From contig NC_019873.2 in assembly GCF_002234675.1 (NCBI RefSeq), forward strand, positions 11,185,740 through 11,249,739: 64,000 bases of DNA. Direction: 5' to 3'. Under the pieces are notes generated by a model. That model saw nothing but the letters and a program-made list of their open reading frames with translations, was not told the origin of the DNA and ran no database searches. This DNA is from Oryzias latipes. Lineage: Eukaryota; Chordata; Actinopteri; Beloniformes; Adrianichthyidae. Position 1 is the stretch's first letter; every line of letters begins with the position of its first letter. Positions 45,650-57,819 of the stretch are shown one piece after another. The position numbers and the translations under genes were made by a program.

Positions 45650-46400
45650 GGTAAAAACCTTCCTCACTTTAGATGAGGTGCTGCAAAACAATTAATAAAC
45701 TGTTAACAAAGTCAATCAATACATTTGTTAAGCTTATAAGCAGTCTAGTAATATGGACTTTGAAGACATTGATCTGACTGTAGATGTTAATCTTTTTAAC
45801 ACTTTTAGGTATTTGCAAGACATCTATAATGCTAATAAAAATCTTACTAGCATCTGACACATTAATAAAGCCTGTTAATTTGTAAAGTTAGTTCGGGAGC
45901 CGGTTTAGCTCGTGCTGGTTTGCGGCACCTTCCGTCCGTGAAACCAGGGTTCGACTCCAGGCTGCTCCCTGTTCCCTCCTCTACTTCTGTGCCGGTCCCA
46001 ACCCCGGTTGCTTTGAGAGGGTTGCGTCAGGAAGGGCATCCGGCGTAAAACATTGCCAAGTTTACCGTGCGACTCGTTCGCTGTGGCGACCCCTGATGGG
46101 AAAAGCCGAAAGGGAAACAATTTGTAAAGTTAGTTAATAAAACTTATAAGCTTATGAACACTTAGGCTTGTGTGAGACATCTATAATGCTAATAAATATC
46201 TTACTAGAACCCCAAACAATAATAATACTTCTTAATTTGTTAACAAAGGTTGTTAATAAATCTTATTAAGCTTATTAATACTGACACATTTGTTAGGCAC
46301 CTATAATGTCAATAAATGCATCATTAGCATCTTAAAAACATCCTAATAATAATGCTTGTTAATGCGTTAACAAAGCTTGTTAAGGAACCTTAATATAAAA
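45650..46400. repeat. Diverged tandem repeat, period about 122 bp, split by a SINE
   Basis: The phrase CATCTATAATGCTAATAAA or its variant recurs near 45821, 46176 and 46298. After removing the SINE and its duplication, the spacing is about 122 bp. Units are AT-rich with TAATAAA/TTAACAAAG motifs and are well diverged. At least three units are visible. Confidence 0.7.
45904..46118 (+). mobile_element. tRNA-derived SINE with RTE-like tail
   Basis: The 215-bp body begins CGGGAGCCGGTTTAGCTCG (A-box-like) and has GGGTTCGACTCC (B box) about 50 bp later. It continues with GGGTTGCGTCAGGAAGGGCA and ends GCTGTGGCGACCCCTGATGG-GAAAAGCCGAAAG, a tail shared with fish RTE-type LINEs. It is flanked by a perfect 17-bp target duplication, AATTTGTAAAGTTAGTT, at 45887-45903 and 46119-46135. 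The intact duplication suggests a fairly recent insertion. Confidence 0.85.
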
Positions 46401-48163
46401 TGTTACCAATTCTAGTCTGGTAAGTTATCAGACTAACCAGACTTACAGCCTGTCAGAAGATGTTCTAGAGTTGAGTCTTCGTTTTAGAATGTCATTGGAT
46501 ACTGCGCTGTGGCTCTGACTGAGAGTCTGTCCAGTGAGCTCAGCCATGCCTGACATTACACAATTCAACCCAAAAACGTCTCTTTTCTGAATTTGAGTCA
46601 TTTCATTTCCCAATTTAGTTAAAAATGGAAGCAAAAATAGATCACCTCTGTAAGAAAGCAAATGGAAAAGGAGCCAAATAAGGTGGAGAGTGAAACAACA
46701 GCAGGAGATCAAGCAAAAGCTTCAGACTCCAAGATAGACTTAGGAGTAGATTAAGTAGCCTTGAAAAGGCAGGCTTCCCCTCCATGCATGCAAGCTCCCT
46801 GTGAAAACACCAGCTAATTATTAAGAAAACAAAGAGGAAACTGCAGTGACGTGCCAACGCACACAGATCCCCGGCTGAGTAATCGTGCGTGAGCTATTTG
46901 GGCAGAAAGGAGCCCGGTTCTGTGCTCGTCTCCAGCACAGTGAAGCAGAATCAACAACAGCTGTTCTCCAGGATGAAAACAAGCCTTTTCCTTTCTCTCC
47001 CACTCGGCGGAGTCTGATGATGGACAACAGTTAAAGGACTTTGTGTCATAACAGCGGGGTAGAGTATGTGTACTGTGTGATTTCTGCTGTCGCTGTTGCT
47101 AAAGTAACAAAAAAGGCAGTCATTCTGCCGTAAAGGGATCACCAACACAGACGGCCAAAGCTCATAAAAGCCTGGCTCCTCCACAGTCCTTCAACTGCCA
47201 AAAGTTCGATGGGAGGTGAAGAATCCCTCCGAATAAACCGTGAAGATTTCTGCATCGGCCTCTGCCACGCATAATTAAATTGTACAATCTTAGAGGCATT
47301 TTCTGCCCCCCTCTTTTAATGCTCCTGCAGTATCACCACGATCTCTGTCCTACACAGCAGACCACATTACTCCCACTTTGCATTTCCAGCGTTGCACAGA
47401 ATTTGATAATACTTAGCAGCGCAGCGGACGCCTTGGTGGAGAGCCATGTTTTAAGATGGTTGCAGCCTTAACCTGAGCGGCGTGCCAAAAGCGCGGTTCC
47501 ATTCGAATTCTGATGGAGTCAAAACAACTGATGTCAACTCTTGAGAAATGGTGGTAATAGCAAGTCAAGAAGTAATTGTTTTTATAATCCGACCTGGCTC
47601 GCTGGAGTTGGCGTACTGTAGGACGGTGGGGCTGAAATTGGTTTTGGCAGAGTTCTTTTTCTTAATCTTCATTTCTTGTCTTCATCTGTCTTTCTTCATG
47701 AGGCGCTTACTGTTCCTTAAAATCAACTGTAAATGAATTTTACACAAGCTGACAGGCCATTTGAACGAAGCACTGAGAGGTCATCAGCGTGCAGCTGCAA
47801 CGGCTTGTTGTTTTAGATTCTCTGCTGAAAAATACTGGTTCAGTTATTTTACTCCTGATAATAAAAGTAAGTGGAAAAAGATGGAAAACCAGACTACTTT
47901 AAAACATTACAAGTGAGTCAAAAACGTTAAAACAGTGTGTGGAAAAATAAAAACCATTCCTTTAGTTTTAGGTTGTCAACTGAGATCATTTATTTTGATC
48001 TGTATTCTCTAAACCGAAGCATCATTATACTCCCTTGAGCGTTTGCACAGTTGCCACTTAGCATGACCATAGAATCAAGCTGTGCCATTGCAAATCTTCA
48101 TTATATTCAATTAATTTAAGAAAAGGTCTTTAATGTATAAAAATAAACACATGTGAAGTATTA

Positions 48164-51000
48164 CTCAACTCAACTCAACTCAATTTTATTTATATAGCAC
48201 TTTCATACAACAGTAGTTGAGACAAAGTGCTGAACACAACAGTAAAAAACATTAAAACATGTTAAGGGGGGGAAAACACAGAGGGAGATAAAACTATAGA
48301 AAACAGTAAACAGTTAGAAAAACAGTGGTCTCATATTGGGTTAAAAGCCAGAGCATAAAAATGGGTTTTTAAACGGGTTTTAAAAATGGACAGTGAAGGG
48401 GCTTCTCTAATGGCCAGCGGCAAAGTATTCCACAGCTTTGGAGCGGCTACAGCAAAAGCTCTGTCCCCTCTGAGCTTCCGTCTGGACCTCGGTACCTCTA
48501 GAAGCATCTGATCAGCTGATCTGAGGCACCGTGCCGGCGAATAGGGAGTGAGAAGCTCAGAGAGGTACAGCGGGGCAAGACCGTGTAAAGATTTAAAAAC
48601 AAGCAGAAGAATCTTAAAATGAATTCTAAAATGCACAGGCAGCCAGTGAAGCGATGCTAGGATCGGCGTGATATGGTCTCTTTTGCGTGCTCCAACCATA
48701 AGACGAGCAGCTGCATTTTGAACACGTTGGAGACGCAAGAGAGACGACTGGCTGAGTCCAAGATAAAGAGAGTTGCAGTAATCCAGCCGGGACGTGATGA
48801 AAGCATGGATTACTGTTTCATAGTGTGCAGGTGTTAAAAAAGGTTTTACCTTAGCAAGTTGGCGAAGGCTTAAAAAGCTTAACTTCACTACAGAGCTTAT
48901 CTGTTGGTCCATCCTAAAATTACTGTCCAATTTAACACCCAAGCTAGAAACAGTTGATTTTAAGAAACCAGTCAGAGAGCCCAGAACAATTGGGGACGGT
49001 CCACTAAAATCATTCGGTCCAAAAATTACAACTTCTGTTTTCTTTTCATTCAAACTCAAGAAACTTAGGGCCAACCAGTCCTTAATGTCATGGAGACATG
49101 ACAGGAGCTGCGTCACAGAGAGATTATCCTTTTTTAGCGGCAGATAGATCTGACTATCGTCAGTGTATAAATGAAAGGAAATGCCGTGTTTTCTTAGAAT
49201 GGACCCTAAAGGTAACAGATATAAAGAAAACAGAAGAGGTCCCAAAACCGACCCTTGTGGGACCCCAGAGGGAACCCGAGCTGTGGTGGATTCATAACCA
49301 CCTAAACTGACACACATGGTTCTTTCCGCCAGGTAGGATTTGAACCAGTCCAGTGCAGTACCTTGAATCCCCACCAGGTTCTGGAGCCTAGAAATTAAAG
49401 TGCTATGGTCTACGGTGTCGACTGCTGCAGTTAGGTCCAGCAGAACTAGAACAACATAATCTCCAGCATCATTGGCCAAGAGAATGTCGTTGCTGACTCT
49501 TAGCAGTGCTGACTCCGTACTGTGAAGGGGTCTAAACCCAGACTGGAAGACTTCAGGAATTTTATGTTGGTTTAAGAAATCCTCCAGCTGTGAGTAGACC
49601 ACTTTCTCCAAGAGTTTAGAGATATAGGGCATCTTGGAGATGGGTCTAAAATTGGCCAGTACAGCACTGTCCAGGCTGGGTTTTTTAAGTATCGGCTGAA
49701 CCGTTGCATGTTTAAAGGTGGAGGGGACGACACCAGCAGCAAGACTGCTGTTGATTATAGAGAGGACCGTCTGTGCAATGCTGGGGAAGACCTCCTTGAA
49801 AAACTTAGGAGGGATGGAGTCTAGGGGAGAACCTGATGGTTTGCTTTGACTGACTAATTCATTTAAAAATTGAAGAGACGCTGGCTCAAATTCTCTAAAT
49901 ACAGCTGGGCAGAGAACACAGGTCGAAGGGTCGGAGGAAGGTAGAGTAATGTCAGCCCTTATATTTGATACTTTATTGTTAAAAAACTGTAAAAACATAT
50001 TGCACAGGTCAGTGGAAGCTTCTAAGGACACCGCCTGTGGAGGATTAAGAACAGAGTCTATCATTTTAAAAAGCACCCGTGGGTTATGCTGATTAAGAAC
50101 AATAATATTAGCCAGGTACTCTTGTTTAGCAAGTTTTACAGTGCCCTGGTAAAAATGCCAACAATTCTTCAAGATTTGTAGTGAGATTTGCAGTTTGTCC
50201 CTCCTCCACCTGCGTTCAGCTTTCCTACAGGCCCTCCGAGCTGCCCGGGTTCTCTCATTGAACCAGGGCTCAGGTTTAGGACGGGGCTTTAGTGTCTTTA
50301 GAGGAGCCACAGAATCCAGGATGCTGGTGCAGGAGGAACTGAACCAGGAACTCAGCTCAAGAACATCAGCAGCAGAGGGAGGGACAACGAGCTGGTTAAA
50401 AGCAGAGGAAAACTGACCAGCAGTGGAAGAGTTAAAAATCCTGCGACGCTGAGGAGGGGCGGTAGATTTAACAGCAGTGCGTGAAAGTCCAGCTTCAAAC
50501 ACTACAGGCATGTGGTCTAAAACAGCTAAGTCACAGATCTCAATATTAAAAACAGGTAGTCCATGGGAGAGGACGAGATCCAGTACGTGTCCTTGTTCAT
50601 GAGTGGTTCCAGACACCCACTGAACAAGGTTAAAAGAGTCAATGATCTCTAAAAAGTCCTTCACCAAAGGCTTTTCAGGGCAACACACATGAATATTAAA
50701 ATCCCCAACAATAAGAACACGATCGTAGAGTGGCATCATTTCTGCCAAAAAGTCAGAAAATTCCTTCAGAAAATCTTTGTTGTACTTGGGAGGTCTGTAA
50801 ACGACAGCGAACAGCACCGGGTCGGACCTCCCCACCTCGAAAGAAGTCAGCTCAAAGCTGGAGTACGATGATGACACACAGTGTCGTTTACACTTAAAAT
50901 CGTTTGTAAAGACAGACGCAGTACCTCCTCCCCGACCAGACATCCGCGGGGAGCTAAAGTATGAAAATCCAGCAGGTAAAAGATCCACAAGAAGAATTAT
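48164..51000 (-). mobile_element. L2-clade LINE, 5'-truncated
   Basis: This retrotransposon on the reverse strand has its 3' end at the left, with AATAAAATTGAG and tandem TTGAG units (48164-48183), the usual L2 tail. The body includes an 885-codon uninterrupted frame. The element starts inside the endonuclease domain, so it is truncated at about 50990-51005 by incomplete reverse transcription. I could not establish a clear target duplication; short AAGTAT matches occur at both flanks. Confidence 0.85.
48331..50988 (-). CDS. L2-type LINE ORF2: partial endonuclease plus reverse transcriptase
   Basis: The long frame encodes the APE-type endonuclease remnant followed by a reverse transcriptase of the CR1/L2 clade, which nicks target DNA and primes cDNA synthesis. 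Visible motifs are SSPRMSGRGGG and GDFNIHV (about residues 95-101) with LDHMPV downstream for the endonuclease; then, for RT, LLDLTAAVDTVDH (about 516-528, catalytic Asp kept although the usual Phe is Val), GVPQGSVLGP (575-584) and YTDD (608-611). A C-terminal block SRLDYCNSLYLGL and LHWLPVHFRI is typical of L2. The N-terminal half of the endonuclease is missing, so the listed start codon (GTG) is not a true start. No stop or frameshift over 885 codons points to a young insertion. It cannot support its own mobility. Confidence 0.9.
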   Translation of the reverse strand: MDLLPAGFSYFSSPRMSGRGGGTASVFTNDFKCKRHCVSSSYSSFELTSFEVGRSDPVLFAVVYRPPKYNKDFLKEFSDFLAEMMPLYDRVLIVGDFNIHVCCPEKPLVKDFLEIIDSFNLVQWVSGTTHEQGHVLDLVLSHGLPVFNIEICDLAVLDHMPVVFEAGLSRTAVKSTAPPQRRRIFNSSTAGQFSSAFNQLVVPPSAADVLELSSWFSSSCTSILDSVAPLKTLKPRPKPEPWFNERTRAARRACRKAERRWRRDKLQISLQILKNCWHFYQGTVKLAKQEYLANIIVLNQHNPRVLFKMIDSVLNPPQAVSLEASTDLCNMFLQFFNNKVSNIRADITLPSSDPSTCVLCPAVFREFEPASLQFLNELVSQSKPSGSPLDSIPPKFFKEVFPSIAQTVLSIINSSLAAGVVPSTFKHATVQPILKKPSLDSAVLANFRPISKMPYISKLLEKVVYSQLEDFLNQHKIPEVFQSGFRPLHSTESALLRVSNDILLANDAGDYVVLVLLDLTAAVDTVDHSTLISRLQNLVGIQGTALDWFKSYLAERTMCVSLGGYESTTARVPSGVPQGSVLGPLLFSLYLLPLGSILRKHGISFHLYTDDSQIYLPLKKDNLSVTQLLSCLHDIKDWLALSFLSLNEKKTEVVIFGPNDFSGPSPIVLGSLTGFLKSTVSSLGVKLDSNFRMDQQISSVVKLSFLSLRQLAKVKPFLTPAHYETVIHAFITSRLDYCNSLYLGLSQSSLLRLQRVQNAAARLMVGARKRDHITPILASLHWLPVHFRIHFKILLLVFKSLHGLAPLYLSELLTPYSPARCLRSADQMLLEVPRSRRKLRGDRAFAVAAPKLWNTLPLAIREAPSLSIFKTRLKTHFYALAFNPI

Positions 51001-51818
51001 AAAGTATATTCACCCTCCATGACATGGGGTGTCAAACTCAAACGCCAAAATTCCAAAACACACCTTAGGTTGCTGGCCGAACAGGATAAACGTTTATTGA
51101 ACACACTAAAACTAAATTTTTAAACTTTTTAAACATAAATAAGAATATTAAACAGACATGAATATTATTCCAGAATAGATCAACTTAAACCTTAAATAAC
51201 TTTCAAAATTTTACTCTACATAAAAATATATTCTGTCAAAATTCTACAAGTTGGAAACAAGGTAAATGTTAAAAGAAAAAAAACTCACATTTTTAACTTT
51301 TATGTCATTTTAAATATATATAAATAAAAAACGTATACATTTTCCAAAAGATTTTGCTATCCATGAAAATATATCCTGCCAAAGTTATAAACGTATGAAC
51401 ATGCTGCAGAACTATTTTTGGTTTCAATAAGGAACCACGGAACCGAACCCAAACCCGCCCAAAGCCTTTTTTGCTCTCAAACCTAGAATCTAAACCCCCC
51501 TCAATCGGGCAGGAAATTGCCCATTCTTGCAACACTGGTGTTCAGCAAGGCACCTGATGCACTGCATGATGGGATTTGAAGCTAATATCGTGCAAAGGTC
51601 ACTGACACATTGGGTTTGGGCCTGCTGTCGGATCTGGGAGCGCAAGGAATCGTGGGATACCTTTCCCTTTTGCCTGTCTGGGTGGATTGGGGTTTAAGTC
51701 AATGTGTTTTGTTGTCTGGCTGTTTCATTCTGCTTTGCCCTTAGTTATTTTAGCCCTGTTAAGTTTATTTCTTTCTGCACCATGAGTGAGAGGAAAAGAT
51801 GTCTTACATGGTGTTGTC

Positions 51819-51960
51819 TAGGGCTGCCCGATATGAAGAAAACATGCTATAATAGTAATCAATATTTTGATGACTATATAATTTGCGATACATGAACAAA
51901 TAGCAAAACAACATACATCATTTCCATTTCACGGCAACAGTTTAATTCAAATAAGAGTCA
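51819..51960. mobile_element. hAT-type left end, partial
   Basis: TAGGGCTGCCCGATATGAAG begins at 51819 and is followed by CGATA/GATTACTAT-like subterminal sequence, as at the left end of the elements at 618 and 41038. I found no matching right terminus, so the right boundary given is arbitrary. Deletion or later insertions (such as the Tc1 at 52379) may explain this. Confidence 0.5.
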
Positions 51961-52378
51961 ACATAACTTAAATTAATCACCAAAGACCCTCGTCCACATA
52001 GGAGGCGAGCATTGTGTTTGTGTGGCTCTACACCAGACTTGCAACCTGTTCAGGGTGTACCTACCTTCACCCAATAGTAGCTGCTCCAGCAACCCAATAA
52101 CCATAAAAGGGCCACAGCAGGTTCTAAAGATGGACGAATAATTAACCTATTAGTTTTGTTTTTGTTCATCTAAGTTTGTAATTTCCTTTTTAAGTTCTAA
52201 TAAGTTGATTTTCTATTCTTTAAAAACAATACTTCCTGTTTAGATTTTTTATGTTGAAACATAAAAATTATACTTGTATATTTTAACATAGTATGACATC
52301 AACAAAATACAACATCTTTCTTGATGTCGTACTTTTACAATGAAGGTCCCTTATTTTAATCCAGAAGGTACATATTTA

Positions 52379-54005
52379 CACTGACCAAAAATATAAATGC
52401 AACACTTTTGTTATTGCTCCCATTTTTTATGATATGAACTCAAAGATGTGAAACATTTTCCACATACACAAAATAACCAGTTTTCTGAAATATTGTTCAC
52501 AAATCTGTCTAAATCTGTGATAGTGAGCACTTCTCCTTTGCCAAGACAATCCATCCCACCTCACAGGTGTGCCATATCAAGAAGCTTATTAGACAGCATG
52601 ATTATTGCACAGGTGTGCCTTAGACTGGCCACAAGAAAAGGCCACTCTGAAATCTTCAGTTGTATCACACAGCACAATGCCACAGATGTCGCAAGTTTTG
52701 AGGGAGCGTGCTATTGGCATGCTGATAGCAGAAATGTCCACCAGAGCTGTTGCTAGGGAATTGAATGTCCATTTCTCCACCATAAGCCGTCTACAAAGGC
52801 GTTTCCGGGAATTTGGCAGCACATCCAACCGACCTCACAACTGCAGACCACGTGTAACCACACCAGCCCAAGACCTCCACATCCAGCATGTCCACCTCCA
52901 AGATCGTCTGAGACCAGCCACTCGGACAGCTGCTGAAACAATCGGTTTGCATAACCACAGAATTTCTGCACAAACTGTCAGAAACTGTCTCAGGGAAGCT
53001 CATCTGCATGCTCGTCTTCCTCATCGAGGTCTCGACCTCACTCCAGTTCGTCGTCGTAACCGACTTGAGTGAGCAAATGCTCACATGCGATGGCGTCTGG
53101 CATGTTGGAGAGGTGTTCTCTTCACGGATGAATCCCGGTTTACACTGTTCAGGACAGATGGCAGACAGCGTGTGTGGCGTCCTGTGGGTGAGCAGTTTTC
53201 TGATGTCAATGTTGTGGATCGAGTAGCCCATGGTGGTGGTGGGGTTATGGTATGGGCAGGCGTATGTTATGGGCGAAGAACACAGGTGCATTTCATTGAT
53301 GGCATTTTGAATGCACAGAGATACCGTGACGAGATCCTGGGGCCCATTGTTGTGCCGTACATCCAACAACATCACCTCATGTTGCAGCATGATGATGCAC
53401 GGCCCCATGTTGCAAGGATCTGTACACAATTCTTGGAAGCTGAAAACATCCAAGTTCTTGCATGGCCAGCATACTCACCAGACATGTCACCCATTGATTG
53501 CATGTTTGGGATGCTCTGGATCGGCGTATACGACAGCCTGTTCCAGTTCCTGCCAATATCCAGCAACTACGCACAGCCATTGAAGAAGAGTGGACCAACA
53601 TTCCACAATGGACAACCTGATCCAGTCTATGCGAAGGAGATGTGTCGCACTTCATGAGGCAAATGGTGGTCACACCAGATACTGACTGGTTGTCTGAGTC
53701 CTCTGACCCCCTCAATAAAACAAAACTGAAGATTACAGAGTGGCCTTTTCTTGTGGCCAGTCTAAGGCACACCTGTGCAATAATCATGCTGTCTAATCAG
53801 CATCTTGATATGGCACACCTGTGAGGTGGGATGGATTGTCTTGGCAAAGGAGAAGTGCTCACTATCACAGATTTAGACAGATTTGTGAACAATATTTCAG
53901 AGAACTGGTTATTTTGTGTATGTGGAAAATGTTTCACATCTTTGAGTTCATACCATAAAAATGGGAGCAATAACAAAAGTGTTGCGTTAATATTTTTGGT
54001 CAGTG
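52379..54005 (+). mobile_element. Tc1-like transposon with long inverted repeats
   Basis: This 1627-bp DNA transposon is flanked by TA dinucleotides (52377-52378 and 54006-54007). Its inverted repeats of about 280 bp (52379-52661 and about 53724-54005) start CACTGACCAAAAATAT, with internal repeats of the terminal motif expected for the IR/DR class. A damaged transposase gene lies between them. Both ends are essentially complete, so the copy could still be a substrate in trans. Confidence 0.93.
52677..53665 (+). pseudogene. Tc1-like transposase, inactivated
   Basis: A Tc1-family DDE transposase with an N-terminal paired-type HTH (MSQVLRERAIGMLIAEMS; AVARELNVHFSTISRLQRRF) and a second HTH (IGLHNHRISAQTVRNCLREA). 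The catalytic region shows FTDESRF, HDDARPHVA and SPDMSPID. Damage: a TGA at 53070-53072 where the family has Trp in RLEWA; an indel near 53494-53500 just after MSPI that shifts the frame; and a further shift near 53605, after which MRRRCVALHEANGGH is readable in another frame. It is therefore non-functional. The start at 52677 (MPQMSQ) is chosen because it begins just before conserved sequence and just inside the left inverted repeat. Confidence 0.9.
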
Positions 54006-57000
54006 TAAAATCTTAAACTAACTCATTCTGTCCTTATGTGTGAGTGTGTGTGTGTATGTGTGTGCGCTGCCATTTGCAGTACACAGACCGGCTTATCGCC
54101 TTGCTGCTGATTAAACTGGGTTTTGTATACTAAAGGGTTGCGTTCCCACAGACCAACAATCTGCAGACACACAGCATTCCTCCCAAATGTGGTCTGCTGG
54201 ATTTGGTTACACGCACATGCAAAAACAAAATTCACACATGCTCATACACAACGACAGACTCGTGTAAATAGATCAATGTAGGCCTCGTTGTCCTCATGTG
54301 CAAAAAACCATATATTTAATGCAGACCCAAGAAAACACATGTTTACATGACAAGCATATCGCCTATTCAAACATACACAAACCCCAAAAGCCCTTTTAAA
54401 TATGGACATTTTTGGCTCCTTGTAACTCTGATTATACGCGCTATGGCAACAATTATGTATAATAGCCAAAGATAATAACTGCAATTTTTGTACTTATGAG
54501 GATGATTAAATGCCATGAAAATATGCAGCGAATTATACTTTAAAGAGCAAGTGGATGTTTGTTTACCTTTTCTTCCTGTACGTTTTTCCTTATTTTCCTA
54601 AGTGTCACTCAAAAACACAAAGGCTGCAATTTAACTTCCAGCTTAATGTGCAAATAAAAGTAGATCTGGATACAATTTTGCTAATCATGTTTTAATCATA
54701 ATGTTAATACATCGATGCACAAAGCTGAAAAAAACATTTTCCTTCACTTTATTTGGTTATTTTTGAATCAAGTACAGCCAGCTGTTCGAAGAGGTTTGCA
54801 ATAAAATGCATTTGACAGGAGAGTTAATAAACTAAAATATTACCACAGCCGGCTCAATTTAAGATGAGATGATTAGAAGATTTTGAGAATGTTTTAACCT
54901 TTACTTGTCCATGGAAATGTACATTATTACGTCATTCTTTCTCAAGTTTAAAAGTTCTATTGTCATGCATTTAAAACATGGACGTTCCAAAAAGGTAACT
55001 AATAATAACTACATTAAAACAGTATCAATCACTATGTTAAAAAATACAAAAAACCTTTGAAAAAATTGAAGGTTAGAGTTAGCATGTCAACAGTATTGGA
55101 GCTACTACAACATTTTTAATGGAGGAACATGAAGGGGAGCAGAAGACTTTGGAAGAAGACCATTACAAAGAAAAACATACATAGTTCAAACAGTTTTATT
55201 ATCATTGTTATTGTTATTCATATTAAAACAGCCTTCATTTTAGCTGAGGTGCTTTAAAAATACTGCTTTTGTCATTTTTGCAATGCTTAAAGCAGCTCGT
55301 ATTATGATTTCTTAATATTTGTCAATAACAATACTACTATTGATTCAAGAATCGGGGGTGCAAGTGGGGCCAATTTTGCTTAAAACATGTTAAGGCTTGG
55401 TACTCCCTGATTCTGAACAATGCCATAGTTTATAATGTGCATTTCTAAACTAGCTAAAGTATATTTAAGTCCATTAGAAATAATGAAATGTCGCTAAATA
55501 ATGCTATCATGAACGGCAAAAATGTTCAGTGATATGCTAAACACTGTTAGGGGGCCAGTCAATGCTAAAAACATGTAAATACGTTTGTAAAAAAAAAGCT
55601 AAGCTGATTTCTAAATGCTAAATGAGCACAAAAAAAGTCACACACAGGTAAAAAATACTGCAACAATTAGCTAAAGTCTGTGCTACAAGCTACGTTGGCT
55701 ACAAATTTATGATAGAAAAAAAACAATACAGAAAAACAAGAATTGTGGGAAAAAAATACTGAAACTTAAACCAGTATAACTTTGATCAAACAGTGACTTG
55801 GATTTGGTATTGACGTGTTTTTCAAGACATGGAAAGCTCCAGTTTAAAAGGATTAAAATGGCTTTGGATAAAACTACAACAGAAACTAAAATGAAAAGCG
55901 TTTGACTCCATACGACAGACTAAACAAAAGGAAATTTTATTTCTAAAAGATTTCTTTTTCCATGCATCTTTAAGCTTTTTGGCTTTCTGTTTATTGGTAG
56001 ATGGTAAACTAACGAGAGAGAACATACTATGGGAGTTAAACCGTAACGTAGGTCATGAGTTCAAGTCCATGGTTGGATCATGCAAAAGACTCCAAAAATG
56101 ACATCCAATACCTTCCAGCTTGGCATTCAACAATGAAGTTTAAACTGCCAAATGTTTCCCCAAAGGTCAAATCCACCTTAACTTTTAAGTCTTTCTTGGA
56201 AGCAGCAGAAATTACACACAACTTTTAAAATGTCTTTTAATGAAATTAAATGATAAAGCATCTTAAAACTATTCCTAACACTAAAATTCAAGGGAGAATT
56301 CACATGTCTTAAATAGCACAAAATATTAAAATTCACATAGTTAGGGCATTTTTCTTTAACCATGATAGGAGTGGAAACTCATTTGTAACACAGTAGATGA
56401 ACGCAGCGTTTTGTCTGTCGTCAGATCAACTATTGGCTGTCCACAGTCTCTGGTGTGACACTTTTGAGTGGTTGATCTTGTTGCAGAGCATCTCAACCAG
56501 AACGTCCGTTATCCTCATGGCCGGCAAAAGAACAGTGAGTTAATGATTTATAGATGTGGGTTTGAGACCACCCAGAGGCTGGGGCCTCTCGCAGCTGCTC
56601 AACATGGAACATCACACCTGCGCACATCCGAGAGTGGATTTGGAAACGTGGCCACACACCGAGAGGAGCACGTGTTTTTGTAACAGTAGCGGTATAAATT
56701 AACCAACCATTACATGATAAACGGAACCATCAGAAACAGTGTTCCTCTGCCTGGTCAAAGTCTTGCAGTGACACTAAAAGAAATGGTGGAATTGTTGGGT
56801 TCTTTACAGTTCAACCTTTATTTCAGTATTTCTGTTCCATATTTACTCTTTTTTTTATTGATTTGACTCACTTTACCAATATGCAGGACAAAATTAATAA
56901 GGAAAATGTGGGTAACTAATTGTGAATCAATGGTGAGCCAGAAAAGCCTAAAAACAGAATCAATTAGCAGCTATTTAAAGTAGAGATCACGCCTCTAACA

Positions 57001-57819
57001 GTGAATTTCAAACAGCTGATTGAAACTTTCTCATTTCTGTCTCCAGCACAGATTAAACACTCAGATTCTATGAGGCAGCAGCTGTTAAACAACAGAGCCA
57101 TATCTCATTAGTTTCTTATTCAAATTATTTATTCTTCTTATCTTTTTTAAATCAACTTTTAGTTTAGTAGCTTTAGCAGGTCTGAGTATATGATGCCTGT
57201 ATTTTCTTGAGTGTATGTGTGTTGTATTTATTTTACTAATGATTGTTTGTCTCTGCATTTTACTGGCAAAGGAATTTCCTGCCGAAAAATACTTATTTTG
57301 ATTTGATTATTTGTTTGATTATAGTTCAGAAACCCTGTGAAGCTATGTCTCTGTGGTTCACCTTTCATGGTCTCACCGTTTTGCAGATTTTTTCGGTCCA
57401 TTGCTTTTTTCTTTTATAGAGCAAACTCTGATTTCCTGTAGACCTTGTCAATGAGTCTACAGGAGTGTCTAAAAAGTGTAAAAAATGTTTAGTGAGGAGT
57501 TTCACAGCTTTACAACATCTGTAATCCTACTTCACAGATTTTACCTATCGCAGGTTATTTTTAGAACATAAGCCCCTTGATAAATGAAGGACCACTGTAT
57601 TGTGAAAAAAATTAGCCAATTCAATATGCGAAACCCGTATTTTATAAAATCAGATGGACTCGTTTTAGACCTACATGTTGTAACTTTGATTATCATGGCT
57701 TACAGGTAAAGAAAATCCAGAACTTACTGTTAACCTGATCGGCTATTTCATTTAAAAACGTGTAAAGGTTTTCTCAGCCCATCCTCTTAGTCTGGGTCAG
57801 TAAATTAAAGAAGAAATTA

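Noticed and set aside
45904-45970. Possible tRNA gene from A- and B-box-like motifs
   Set aside because: No cloverleaf closes; the unit is a SINE with a 17-bp target duplication.
51020-51540. Possible second CAGGGGTGTCAAACTC-type hAT element next to the L2
   Set aside because: Only a left-end-like GGGGTGTCAAACTC at 51026 is seen; no right terminus or target duplication was found.
52791-53453. 220-codon reverse frame
   Set aside because: It is antisense to the Tc1 transposase, which has clear DDE-family motifs.
56460-56690. GC-richer stretch with a 71-codon frame that might be an exon
   Set aside because: No conserved protein and no paired splice sites in frame; it may be a regulatory island but the evidence is thin.
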